A stretch of DNA of 64,000 nt from Diploscapter coronatus (taxonomy: Eukaryota; Nematoda; Chromadorea; Rhabditida; Rhabditidae). Below are positions 50,073-60,187 of this stretch, piece after piece. The notes beneath the pieces were generated by a model, which was given only the letters and a program-made list of their open reading frames with translations, had not been told where the DNA came from and made no database searches. The stretch is taken from assembly GCA_964036155.1 (NCBI GenBank), contig OZ038422.1, positions 7,525,201 through 7,589,200 of the forward strand, read 5' to 3'. The position numbers were made by a program, and so were the translations under genes. Every line of letters starts with the position of its first letter. The first letter of the stretch is position 1.

Positions 50073-51481
50073 ATGTGCATTTCATTCGTTCACATCTCGT
50101 CCGACCCGTGTTCCAAGTACAAACTTATCGTTCTCAGCAACAGAGACGAGGTTTTCGAGCGACCTGCACTTGCAGCTGCCTGGAGGCAAGGAATTCTTGG
50201 GGGTAAGCTTATTTTCCTCGCTTGAAAAATCTGATTTAGTTGATTTTCGACTGCAATCACTGATTAGTTTGATCTTCTGTCCGAATTAAAGGACTGAATG
50301 TTCGGGTAAAAACTTGAACTCCTGATATAATTCGAGAAGTTTCCAATCCAACTTCAATCTCTTATTCTTTATAGGCGTTGATGTACAAGCCGGCGGAACC
50401 TGGCTGGGAGTGTCAGAAGACGGTCGAGTGGGGATTCTGCTGTCGATCACGCAGCCGGAAGGCACCAAGAACCCGAAAGCGCCTAGCAGAGGTTTTTATT
50501 GCATTTTGAAAAATGATGCGTTTGGAAAATTCAGGCGATATGCCCTACGATTACCTGAAACAATGCAATTCTGCAAACGAATTTCTTAATTCCCTGAAAA
50601 CCAGAGCTGACAAGTATAATGGATTCCAATTCTTATGTCTTGAAAGGTAACTCAGGAAAATCTTCTGCAAAGTAGAAGTCATGAAACAATTTGAAATTCT
50701 TTCCCGTTCGAAAAGTTTCAGAGGTTGCATTTTTTCGGGTAAAACCTTCAACTTTTGACTATGAGTTTCATTACAAAATTGAAGTTTAACAAGACTAGGT
50801 TAAAATTACATGGACTTTCAGGAACGAAAAAGATACCTACGAGATGAGCAGCCTTACGAACCTGTTCGTGGACAAAGTCGAACCTTATAAATGGCAGACA
50901 GGCAAATTATTTGAATCTGCAGATTTTTAGGATTTTTTAAACTTCAGGCACACATATCATTTCTAATAGTCCGATCGATAAGCCACTTCAGAAGACAATT
51001 CACGGGAAGCAACTATTCGAGGATGCTGTGCCTCAAGTTCAACAAGCTAGTGCTGATGAGGCCATCGAGATTTTACTCAAAGTCGCTAATAATCAGAAAC
51101 GGTAAATATTCGCTCTTTCACGAACTTATTTCATCTACTGGTTTATGCGCTTCTTTCTTTTCGAAATCAAGCATTACCTTTTCTTCCAGTTGCATGCCGG
51201 ACGACCAATTGGTGAAGCAAGTGGGCCGTGCCTCGCCGCTCTTCAACGACCTTGTGGCCCCGCTTTCGGCCATTTTCGTTCGTTTCCCTTCCGGCTTCCG
51301 CTACGGCACTCGCACCCACACCGTATTCTTTGTCGATCAGCAGAACAATGCTACTTTCTTCGAGAAACGAATCGAGCAACCGACGGAAGACATCGAAAAT
51401 GCCGCGTGGAAATGCGAGAAATTCACCTTCAAACTTAGCAACAAGGATCATGTTAAACATGAAATTACGAGTAACTGCTAG
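50073..51481 (+). CDS. TANGO2 homologue (NRDE protein)
   Basis: Six exons (50073-50202, 50375-50491, 50535-50646, 50822-50901, 50948-51101, 51190-51481) encode 294 residues, close to human TANGO2 (276). The family marks are all present: MCISFVH start with Cys2, VLSNRDEVFERP (the NRDE motif), GGTWLGVSEDGRVG, ITQPEGTKNPKAPSRG, YNGFQFLCL and the C-terminal RYGTRTHTVFFVDQ. TANGO2 is a cytosolic and mitochondrial protein tied to heme handling and lipid homeostasis; human loss causes metabolic crises. Cys2 points to an N-terminal nucleophile fold (family knowledge). Intron 4 starts GC rather than GT (ACAG then GCAAAT), one of three GC-AG introns in the window. Confidence 0.95.
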
Positions 51482-51653
51482 ATTATGAAGTTGGATGAGT
51501 TCTCGATATGATAAATGCCTCAAACTTAGAAAATAATATTTAGATACATTTTTATATCTTTTACTGTATTTATTTATCGCATTGTGAGATTTTAGCTAGA
51601 GAAAAAATTGGTTTCTCCTTGGTCTGTGATAACTTATTTATTCTTTATTCGAA

Positions 51654-51659
51654 AATAAA
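51654..51659 (+). terminator. Polyadenylation signal of TANGO2
   Basis: AATAAA 173 bases past the TANGO2 stop. The opposite-strand signal for COA4 (TTTATT at 51637-51642) lies just upstream, so mature transcripts would overlap in their 3' UTRs by a few tens of bases. Confidence 0.5.
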
Positions 51660-51753
51660 TAATTTTTCATTCAATGTAAAAGATAAACCAGATCTAATTC
51701 TATTCAACCTACTGTTTCTAGCTAGATGAACTATAATTGTAGGACGAATATTC

Positions 51754-52321
51754 TCATTTCTTTTCAACGTTATCTCGATTCGGATTGGTTTGAACTTTGG
51801 TATTCTTCATCATGCATTCCTTGAACGTTTTGACCTACAAATTCAACTTTTTTAAATCCAAAACACTATTTCCAAAATTAAATTAAACACCCAAAGCTAA
51901 GTGCTCAGAAAAAAATCCGAAATAATACTCAATTTGAAGGGAATTCAGATTTATGATTTCGGTTTCATCAAGAAATCAACTTCAAAACTGCTATTTTGTA
52001 TGGCAGGAAAATAATTTCTATTTTTTTTTCGAACTGATTGTTATTCGGGATCTTGCCGTTTGGATTAAAGTTTTCATGAATTTCATTGAATTCGTTGAAC
52101 AAAACACATCACACTCACTTGATTCTGGCATTTCCTCCAGTCCTTTGTTTCGCCATAGCAGTCCATTACTGACAAGTGCTGCTCCCAGCATCCAGATTTT
52201 CTGAATCTCGCTTTCATTTTCCTTCATATCTTCCCTTTTGAAACCGAATGAGCATCTCCGTCCTGTCCACTTCTTCTTCCTCGGTCGATTTCGAGGACGT
52301 CGATGGCTGGTGGGCGGACAT
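51754..52321 (-). CDS. coa4: COA4/CHCHD8 twin CX9C mitochondrial protein
   Basis: Three small exons (52245-52321, 52119-52200, 51754-51834) encode 79 residues (human 87). The CHCH fold is clear: SGCWEQHLSVMDC is one CX9C and KCQNQVKTFKEC is the second, with the DWRKCQNQV stretch typical of COA4 (DWRQCQPQV in human). A Ser/Glu-rich N-terminus precedes it. Such proteins enter the mitochondrial intermembrane space by Mia40 oxidation and help assemble cytochrome c oxidase. Intron 1 is only 44 bases (GTTTCA..TTCAG). No single open frame spans the gene, so it is easily missed. It is head-to-head with PMS2 and tail-to-tail with TANGO2. Confidence 0.9.
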
Positions 52322-52452
52322 TCGAAGGTTCAGCTGAAAGTTGGCGGAACCAGAAAGAAAGAAAAGAAAACTAATTCCAGCAAAAACTTGAATATATTCT
52401 GAATGAAAATAACAGGAAAGCAAAAGCAAATTAGCACGAATCGGGGATATAA

Positions 52453-52704
52453 ATGGCCGAGGAACGGCAGAACCCGGGGCATTTTCGCTCGTCATCCGAT
52501 TCGATCAGAATGGCAAGAGAGGTTCGTGGAAAAAATATTACACGGTCTGTCAAGTTGTGCATAGAGCTGAGTTTTCTAGCTTCTCTAACACTATTTCTCG
52601 ATTTGCAAATTTGTTTTTCACCTAAGGATTTCTTACTGGATATTTTTTTCTTTCTTTCAAAGTCCGAGGAATCCATTTCTTATAGAGGAGACCTGTGGCT
52701 ATAA
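52453..52704 (+). CDS. Possible small membrane protein, 83 residues
   Basis: A single open frame begins MAEERQNPGHFRSSSDSIRM and has a hydrophobic stretch (LCIELSFLASLTLFLDL) in the middle. It lies 131 bases from the divergent COA4 start. I recognise no family. A GT right after RMARE could be a donor, so the real product may be shorter or spliced. It may also be part of the 5' region of PMS2. Low confidence. Confidence 0.25.
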   Translation: MAEERQNPGHFRSSSDSIRMAREVRGKNITRSVKLCIELSFLASLTLFLDLQICFSPKDFLLDIFFFLSKSEESISYRGDLWL

Positions 52705-52991
52705 GAAGTGGGCTACAGAATTCGGAAACAATGCCCATTAAGAAATCCTTAGGAGAAATTTAACCTCATCGGGACAATGCACCAATTTATGGTGTTTTGA
52801 CAGACCGCGATTTTCTCATTCGCTTTTCCCTTTCTGCGTGAGAAAGTTCGAAAAAGCAAGAGATTGCAGAGATGAAGATGAAAGTTTCCCGGCAATTTGT
52901 CGTGATTTCAAAACCTCTTTTTGCAAATTTTTAGATTTTCATTTTCTCATGGCATTTTCTTGAAAAATTGCAAATTTTCAGCTCATTCAAA

Positions 52992-55900
52992 ATGGACGAA
53001 CCAGTTTCGTCGAAGAGCGAGATTCGTCGAATCGAGAGGCAGGTGGCAGACAGGATCTGTACGGCTCAGGTAGTGACTTGCGTGTCCTCTGCGATCAGAC
53101 AGCTCATCGACAACTCCATCGACGCACGGGCTGCGACTATCAGTGAGTCAGGAGAATTCATTTCAGCCATTCAAGCGAAATGAAAATTCGAAAAAAAAGA
53201 TTAGGGATTAGGACATTTTTCATGAACAGGCTTCTAGAAGAACTGCAGATACGGATCAGGTGGAAAGTTTGGAATGTGTTGCAGCATTTGTGAGTTGAAA
53301 ACTTTTGATAAGCTGCAGAGAGGGATGGATGCAAGTCCAAAAATTTGACCAATTTTGAGAATTTTGAAAAGTCTTTTCGTGAATTGCTTGTCGAATCGTC
53401 CAAATCTGCAATCTAGATTCTCCAGATCATTAATATTTGAGTTTGGAGATAATCTCGATATTTGGTTGGAGAGTAAAAAATATAGTCATCATAGAAAATT
53501 ACTTCTAGAGTGCATTTCAGCGGTGACTCTGCGCAACCACGGAGTGGAATCGTTCGAAGTTGCAGACGACGGTACGGGCATTGACGAGGCCAACTTTGAC
53601 GTTCTTTGTGAGTTTCTATTTTCTCACAATTGGTTTAAGTCAGATAGTTCGGAATTTGTTTCTCAAAAAGCAAAAAAGTATCTGAGAAAATGAGGGGAAA
53701 ATATTCTCCTCTAATTTTCGAGTCTTGCTTGTAGGAAAAAAATTACAGCCTCGAATTTTTAATGAATTTATTTGCAGGCAAGCCCCACTGCACCTCGAAA
53801 ATCTCTAATCTGTCTGATTTTGACGCTCTGACGACTTTGGGATTTCGTGGAGAGGCACTCAATGCGCTTTGTGCACTCAGGTTCGCGTTTTTTCTTTAAA
53901 TAGGCAGACAACAAAGTTATTGCTATGAGAATGAATGTTTTAAAATATCATTCAATGATTTTCTTTTCTGGTTTTCACCAAATTTAAAAATTCTTTTTAG
54001 CACTGTGACAATCGTGACTCGGTCTGAATCTGCCCAATTTGCCACAAAGCTGACCTACGATCACGAGGGAAATATCGTGCAGAGAGACACCACGGCTCGA
54101 CAGGCAATGTTGAAATAAGGCGATTTAAAATGAATTATCAAGTTTCAGAAGGGAACGACCGTGATCGTTGAGAGATTGTTCGAAACTTTGCCTGTGCGAA
54201 GAAGGGAAATGGAGAGAACGGCTCAGGCAAGTTAATTTGAAATAGTGTCTATGAAGGATCGAGGATAATTCAATGTCCTCTTATGAATACTTTTCACTTG
54301 TAGAAGGAGTTCAACCGCGTTCTGTCAGTGCTGCAATGCTTCGCCCTCTCTGCTACTCACATCAAATTCGTCTGCTCTCACTTTCTGAACAGCAACCGAA
54401 CTCAACTCATCTGTACACAAGGGGGCACTGCTTCTATGGATGAGGTATGCCTACTTTTGTAGTTGAAGACAAACTAGATGGAGATTATTTGTCTGAAAAG
54501 ACTATTTGGCTTATAATTTTTGAAACCTTTCATTCCATTTGGCACCTAACATAGAGCCGATGAAATGTTTGAATTCTCGATGCATCGATATGTATTCTGT
54601 CAAGCTCTTCATTTCTCCAAAGTTGATTTTGAAATTGTTTATTTATAACTTCTGCAGGTTGTCTCGAATCTGTACGGTGGTCGAGCGGACAAGAACAAAA
54701 TGATGCGAATCGAAAAGAGCGACCCGGACGACGAGGTGTGTGCGCTCTATTCGCTGAAAGGAATAGATACTGAAGTCTATGACGGAATTGAGTAAGAGAT
54801 TTTATGTTTTTGAGAAATATAAGTAAGAAAAGATTAGATGATGTGATCTTTAACTGGAGTATTTTGAACTTTCAAAAACTCGTCGGATTTTGAAGGTTTT
54901 CTTGAAAGGAAAATCTGCTAGTTTGAAAAAAATCCATTTTTCACAATTTCTGACTTGCCTATTCAGGCTGCGTGGCTATGTGAGTTCGTGCGAGCACGGC
55001 TTCGGTCGCTCTGCAGCTGACAGGCAGTTCATCTTCTTCAATAATCGTCCTGTTGACTACCCTAAGGTTATTTGACCTTTGAATTTCAATTGTATATCGT
55101 CTGATTTTCAGATCTGTCGCACAGCCAACGAGATCTATCAGACCTACAACAGGCATAAATATCCCACTCTCGTTCTCTTCATTCAAGTTCCTGCTGGTAC
55201 GATTTTTTTTTTGTAATTTTTAACATCCTTCATGAGTTCATCTTGCACCAAGATGATCATGAGATTCTTGCAATTTCACTTCTGTGGACTCTAAAATGGA
55301 ATTCTTCTCAACTAAAAAGCTTTAATAGCAAGGCAATTTTCACTGGCGAAATTTTCGGGATGTCGAGACCCATAGTTAGGGATAGGCGAGGGAAGAAAAA
55401 TAGGACGGAATACTGTGGGAAAAGATAGACTTCGCCACTTCTAAGTTGCCAATAACAATGTTGTGACTTCCAGCGACGATCGACGTGAATGTGACTCCAG
55501 ACAAGAGGACAGTGATCTATCAGCACGAAAAGCAGCTGCTCTGCATCATTCGAGCATCCATTCTGGCTACGTACAAGGTAATCAGAATGATGTCAGTCTA
55601 AAAATGGAATAGTGATGAAATGACGAAACGCAAAAATGCGTTCCGTTACTTTTGCGTTTCGGCAACTCATCGCTGTCATTTACAAGTTGCCCAAATTATT
55701 GAGATGAATTCCTGCATTTCTTCGAATTTTAGCCTATTTTGGGCAATTGCACGACCGTAGAACCGAAGAAAAAGAAGAATGTGGCGTTTGGAGAAGTGGA
55801 GATCAGTGTGGGCAGACAGGAAAACGGAAGTGAATCGGGCAGTGAAATTGGTAGACAGATGCAGGGTAGGAATGATTATATTTTTAGAGAAATAAAATAG

Positions 55901-58900
55901 TTGTGAATTCTGAGAACTCTTGAATAAGAATTGACTATTTAAAATGTCTGAAATTTTCGAACAACCTTAAAAGTGATATATTCATCAAATCATGAAAATT
56001 TGTAAAGTCGAAATTCTCTTTTTTCTCGATGAAAAACTTTGGTTTCACTTCTTCACCTTCTGAATAGGGTAATTTTCAGCCCCTGGAGCGAGCAGCTCGA
56101 CTCCTTTGCCATCCATCACTGAGCTCCTTGCACAGGATGCAGAGCAGAGGAAGGATCGAGGAGGAGGCAAGAAGAGAAGGCAACAGATGGAGGATTGCAA
56201 TTTGGACCTCAATGGGGCCGCTGCTAAATTTCCAAAGATAAATGTTTCTACGGTAAGCAGTAGCCATTTTCTTCAAATGTTCCTTGAAATCAAATTTGCA
56301 AATTTTCGAACCGCGGTTAACGCATGAAACGACAGTGTTGTATTGTCTAGAAACGAGAAGAAAACATTTTTCCTCTATCGACAAGACACTATCTCGTTTC
56401 ATGCGCTAGTCTAGATTCAAAAAGTTTGAAGTCTGCTTGAGATTGCAAGACAGTTCGTACATTCATAAACCATCGATTTGGTAATTTCTTGCAACTTTTT
56501 GGCGAATTTCGATACCGAAAAACTAAACCTCTAATAATCCCGATTTTGAGACATCTCACCTTATAATTCAATTTTGTTCGTTTTTTTTTTTTAAAACATT
56601 TACCTTCAAACAACCCGTTTTGAACGATAGAAATTCAGGGATATCGTGAAATTCCTATCATTTTTACAGGACGTAACTACCATTATTTTCAGAAAGATTC
56701 GAAGAATGCCTCGAAGAACATGATCGATCATTATGCGTTGAAGCTCGTCCCGCACGGCAAGAAGGAGGGCTCTCCCAAATGGAGCAAGAGGAAGAGCGAC
56801 TCCCCCACATCTTCCACAAGCGCTGCTGTAACTGCAAATGCAGACTCGGTCCCCGATGCGACTCTGCAATTGACTCCCGACAAACGAGTTCCTTTGGCTG
56901 CCACCTCCAAAGGCAATGCTGATGTGGACTTGCAGAAGGCTGCTACAGTCATCAAAGGTGGGTGGATTTTGAAGATTCACAGTAAACGATGCGAATTATT
57001 TGCAGAAGAAGCAGCAAACTCGCAGGAGAACACTGTCATTGCAAAGGTAGGCTTGTTATTATCTATCGGAATTGAACAGGGCTAGATCTTATTAGAAAGT
57101 TTACGCATGTGTTATTCACACCTCCTTTTCGAAACTTCATCCATTCAACAAATGTGTTATTTATGAGCGTTGCGCGAACCTTCCAGGTAGTACAAATTTG
57201 AGACTTCTAAATGAATGAACTATTATTTATCGTTGGAAATTTTATCGACGATCATTTATTCTTTCAGAAGATCGCCACCGAAGAGTTGCGTTTGGATTTG
57301 GCAACAGCCTCTGTGAACGATGAATTCGAAGAGCCATCCGACTCTCCTGATTCGACTTCCACTCAGAGTTACCCTCTGCTTCGCGCTCAGCAGAAGGTAA
57401 GAAATCTATCTTTTGCAAATTGGTTGAATTTTTTCCTTGCAGCTCTCATTTTCGATTTCCGATTTGAATGATCGACTGGCAGAGCTGCGGAACATCAAGG
57501 ATAGGAAGAAGACTGAGTATGGAGAGTAAGTTTTGTCCTCTGATAATTTTGAAGAAGATCGAACATTTTCAGGAAAACGATGGAATTCCAAGCAAGAGTA
57601 GTCGAAACGGACAGCGACGAGGCAGAGAAGGAATTGGATATGATGCTCAAGTAATTTTTTCACGATTCTTCATTTTTAAATTGCAAAACTATGAAATGAG
57701 GTATTGCAAATCAGAAAGGATAGAAGTAGATAATTTCTTGAAAGTGTTTCGAAAAATGATTCAGGAGCGGTGAGAAATCCGCGAACTTTTGAAAGCAAAA
57801 TAATAAGGGCGCGTTCAGACTTATTTTTCCTAGCATGAATATTCACTAATAGCAATGCTCGTGAAACGAGTGCAACGAAACGCTATTCTTTACACTCTCT
57901 TCACAAACAATATCATTTCTCGCTGTTCGTTCTATAGCGAGCCAAGTCTGAACGCGCCCTGAGCATTTCACCCATTTCAATCCAATGCAACTTTTTCATG
58001 ATGTATTGTTTGCAGAAAGACAGACATGGCAGAGATGGCCGTGATCGGCCAATTCAACAAAGGCTTCATCGTGACACAGCTGGGCAGTCATCTGTTCATC
58101 GTCGATCAGCACGCCAGCGATGAGAAGTTCAACTTCGAGGAATTCCAGAGGAAGGCTATCATTCACACGCAGAAATTGCTTCTGTAGGTTTCATCATTAC
58201 TTTTATTAAATGTTTTTCGCTCATAAAAGACATCGTCATTGCATGATTTTTTAACAATGTTGTTTTTCTAAATTTTAATGTGGATAGCGAAACATAGTGA
58301 AATTTTAGAAAAAGAAAGATAAATTATGGCTACAGATTATGATAGTGTAATCATCCAATTCTTACAAATTATTTGAAATTTGCTTCTTTTCATTCGTTGA
58401 AAAGTAATTTCAGCCCTCAACCTCTAAACATGGGAAGTGTGCAAGAGGCGCTCATCAAAGAGAACGTGGAGATTTTCAACAAAAATGGATTCGATTTCGA
58501 GTTTCAGGAATCTGGTAGTTTTTTTCTCTTAAAGTGACTAGTTCTCTTGGAATTTCCTTTCAGAACACGGTATTTCTGCATTCCTCGTCGCCACTCCCGT
58601 TCTGAACAGCTGTCAGCTCGATTTGACTGGTAAAATTTGTAGCAGGCAATAGCAATGTGACGACAAGACAGCACGCTTTTTCCTACAATATAAAGGCAGC
58701 CTCTATCAACACAATTTATCAATGAAGATCATGTCATTATATTGTAGAAAGAGCGTGCCGTCCATGTCGTCTTGTCGCCATTTTGCAACTTCCTTTGCAA
58801 CAATCTGGAAACCACATAGCATATGCGAAATAGCATAGACAAATATACCTTCCTCTTACAAAAGCGCACTATTTCTCGCATGTAATGTGTCAAGTAGCTT

Positions 58901-59549
58901 TTTCTGCCATAACTTTAATTTCAGACATCGACGAGATATTGGCAAGCGTGAAGGAATATCCGGGACAGATGTACAGGCCTGCCAAGCTCAGACGCATTTT
59001 CGCTTCCAAGTATGCTTTTCTTGATATGAAACGAAAAAGTTCGAATAATTTCAGAGCATGTCGCAAGGCAACGATGGTTGGAGACGCACTCAACGAGAAA
59101 CAGATGAAAACGGTAGTGTTTTTTTTATTTCTTTTAAATAATCACTTCAAAAAATATCAAATTATTGCTTCTTCATCATCACCTCGTATCATTTCTCATT
59201 GACAATTTGAATTATGCAATCCGTGACTAGATGAAATTATAGTTTCGAATATAATTCGGAAAATGGTTTAGGGTTACTCTATTCTTATTTTCCTTCTTTC
59301 CAAGTGTCCATTCATTCGTCCTTGTGCAGATTAAAATAGATTTGAAAGAGCAGGTCTTCTTAAAAGTAGTAACCGTACAATTAGGTTCTCCAGCAAAAAT
59401 CAATTGCACATTTTTCATTCGAATGTGTTCAGATCGTGTCGAATCTCTCGACTCTGGACCACCCCTGGAATTGTCCGCACGGCAGACCCACTCTGCGCCA
59501 TTTGTTCGATATTTTGAGTGCAGACAAGGAAGCCACTGATGAGGAATAG
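52992..59549 (+). CDS. pms-2: Mismatch repair MutL homologue PMS2
   Basis: Twenty-three exons (52992-53142, 53521-53607, 53778-53880, 54001-54103, 54149-54226, 54304-54444, 54658-54791, 54967-55066, 55112-55196, 55474-55577, 55733-55865, 56080-56252, 56693-56957, 57006-57046, 57268-57396, 57443-57525, 57573-57650, 58016-58183, 58414-58514, 58564-58629, 58925-59009, 59055-59112, 59433-59549) encode 860 residues (human 862). The GHKL ATPase has RQLIDNSIDARA, VADDGTGID and LGFRGEALNALCAL. The C-terminal endonuclease has GQFNKGFIV, DQHASDEKFNFE, ACRKATM and NCPHGRPT, all intact. PMS2 pairs with MLH1 and nicks DNA in post-replicative repair. Unusually, Gln37 replaces the catalytic Glu of the ELVEN motif, and Arg replaces the Gly of DAGA. 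Introns 4 and 5 begin with GC. Three introns contain MITEs. Confidence 0.95.
56275..56435. mobile_element. MITE in PMS2 intron 12 (family shared with 60.5 kb)
   Basis: Inverted arms carry CGCATGAAACGA on each side (left at about 56320; right, on the other strand, at about 56405), nested in longer weak complementarity. The segment TCTAGAAACGAG..CACTATCTCGTTTCATGCG recurs with changes at 60.5-60.66 kb. Confidence 0.65.
57806..57960. mobile_element. MITE, GGGCGCGTTCA family, copy 2 (PMS2 intron 17)
   Basis: 155 bases with near-perfect inverted ends: AGGGCGCGTTCAGACTTA at the left and AGGGCGCGTTCAGACTTGG on the other strand at the right. Same termini as the element at 22672-22783. The core differs, as expected for non-autonomous copies or different internal deletions. 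Confidence 0.8.
58652..58786. mobile_element. Hairpin MITE in PMS2 intron 20
   Basis: GCAATGTGACGACAAGAC at the left and GCAAAATGGCGACAAGAC on the other strand at the right start arms of about 45 bases, which also share the CACGCT(T)TTTCCTACAATATAA-like segment (split across the arm). About 135 bases in all, non-coding. Confidence 0.65.
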
Positions 59550-59605
59550 AAGAATGGAATGAAGTAACTGTTGAATGTGGTAGGTTGTTCACGTTTAAAT
59601 CGATA

Positions 59606-59611
59606 AATAAA
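59606..59611 (+). terminator. Polyadenylation signal of PMS2
   Basis: AATAAA 57 bases after the PMS2 stop codon. Confidence 0.55.
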
Positions 59612-59664
59612 TTCATTTATTTTGGTGAAAATATCATAAACTCGACAAATAAATATTATCATCG

Positions 59665-59953
59665 ATTATCGTCAAGAAATAGGAGAAAAAATCGGAAGTT
59701 TGAAGGCTGCCCTAATGACAAAACTCGAACGTGAATAATAATCGCGCAAACTGAGGCGAAAAGATAAGGAAGAAAGAGGAGGGTAAAGAAAATCACATAG
59801 TCAGAATAGCGGATAACGGATTTCAAGCCAGAAAAATCTATTTATGGACTATTTTAGTTTGCACGGTTTCACGCGATTATTATTCACGTTCGAGTTTTAT
59901 CATTGGGGCAGCTTTCAAGTTTCCGATCTTTTCCCATTTCTTTGACGATAGTT
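59665..59953. repeat. Inverted repeat between PMS2 and UNC-38 genes
   Basis: Arms of about 80 bases at each end are close to 88% alike. AACTCGAACGTGAATAATAA on the left (about 59723) is matched exactly on the other strand near 59885, and the likeness extends outward to CTATCGTCAAAGAAATGGG. A MITE of about 290 bases, or a 3' hairpin. It lies in the convergent 3' region. Confidence 0.7.
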
Positions 59954-60187
59954 GTTTGTTAGAGAAGATGTCATCTTTTAAATAGCAATATGTGCTCAAA
60001 AGTTACCGCAATTGCTGAAAATTGATGCTGCCTCAAATTGCTCGCATATCTTGCAAAAATTCTAAATGCAGCGTTAAATTGAAGTTGCTAAATCTAGTAG
60101 AATTCAATATTCATTGACATATCACAAAATTCGTTCAAAACTAATCGCTATCAATGAAAATCGCTGTTTTTCTAAATAATTGTTTGA

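Noticed and set aside
55609..55676. Hairpin in PMS2 intron 10 (GAAACGCAAAAATG / TTTTGCGTTTC)
   Set aside because: Arms are short with several mismatches; not strong enough to call an element.
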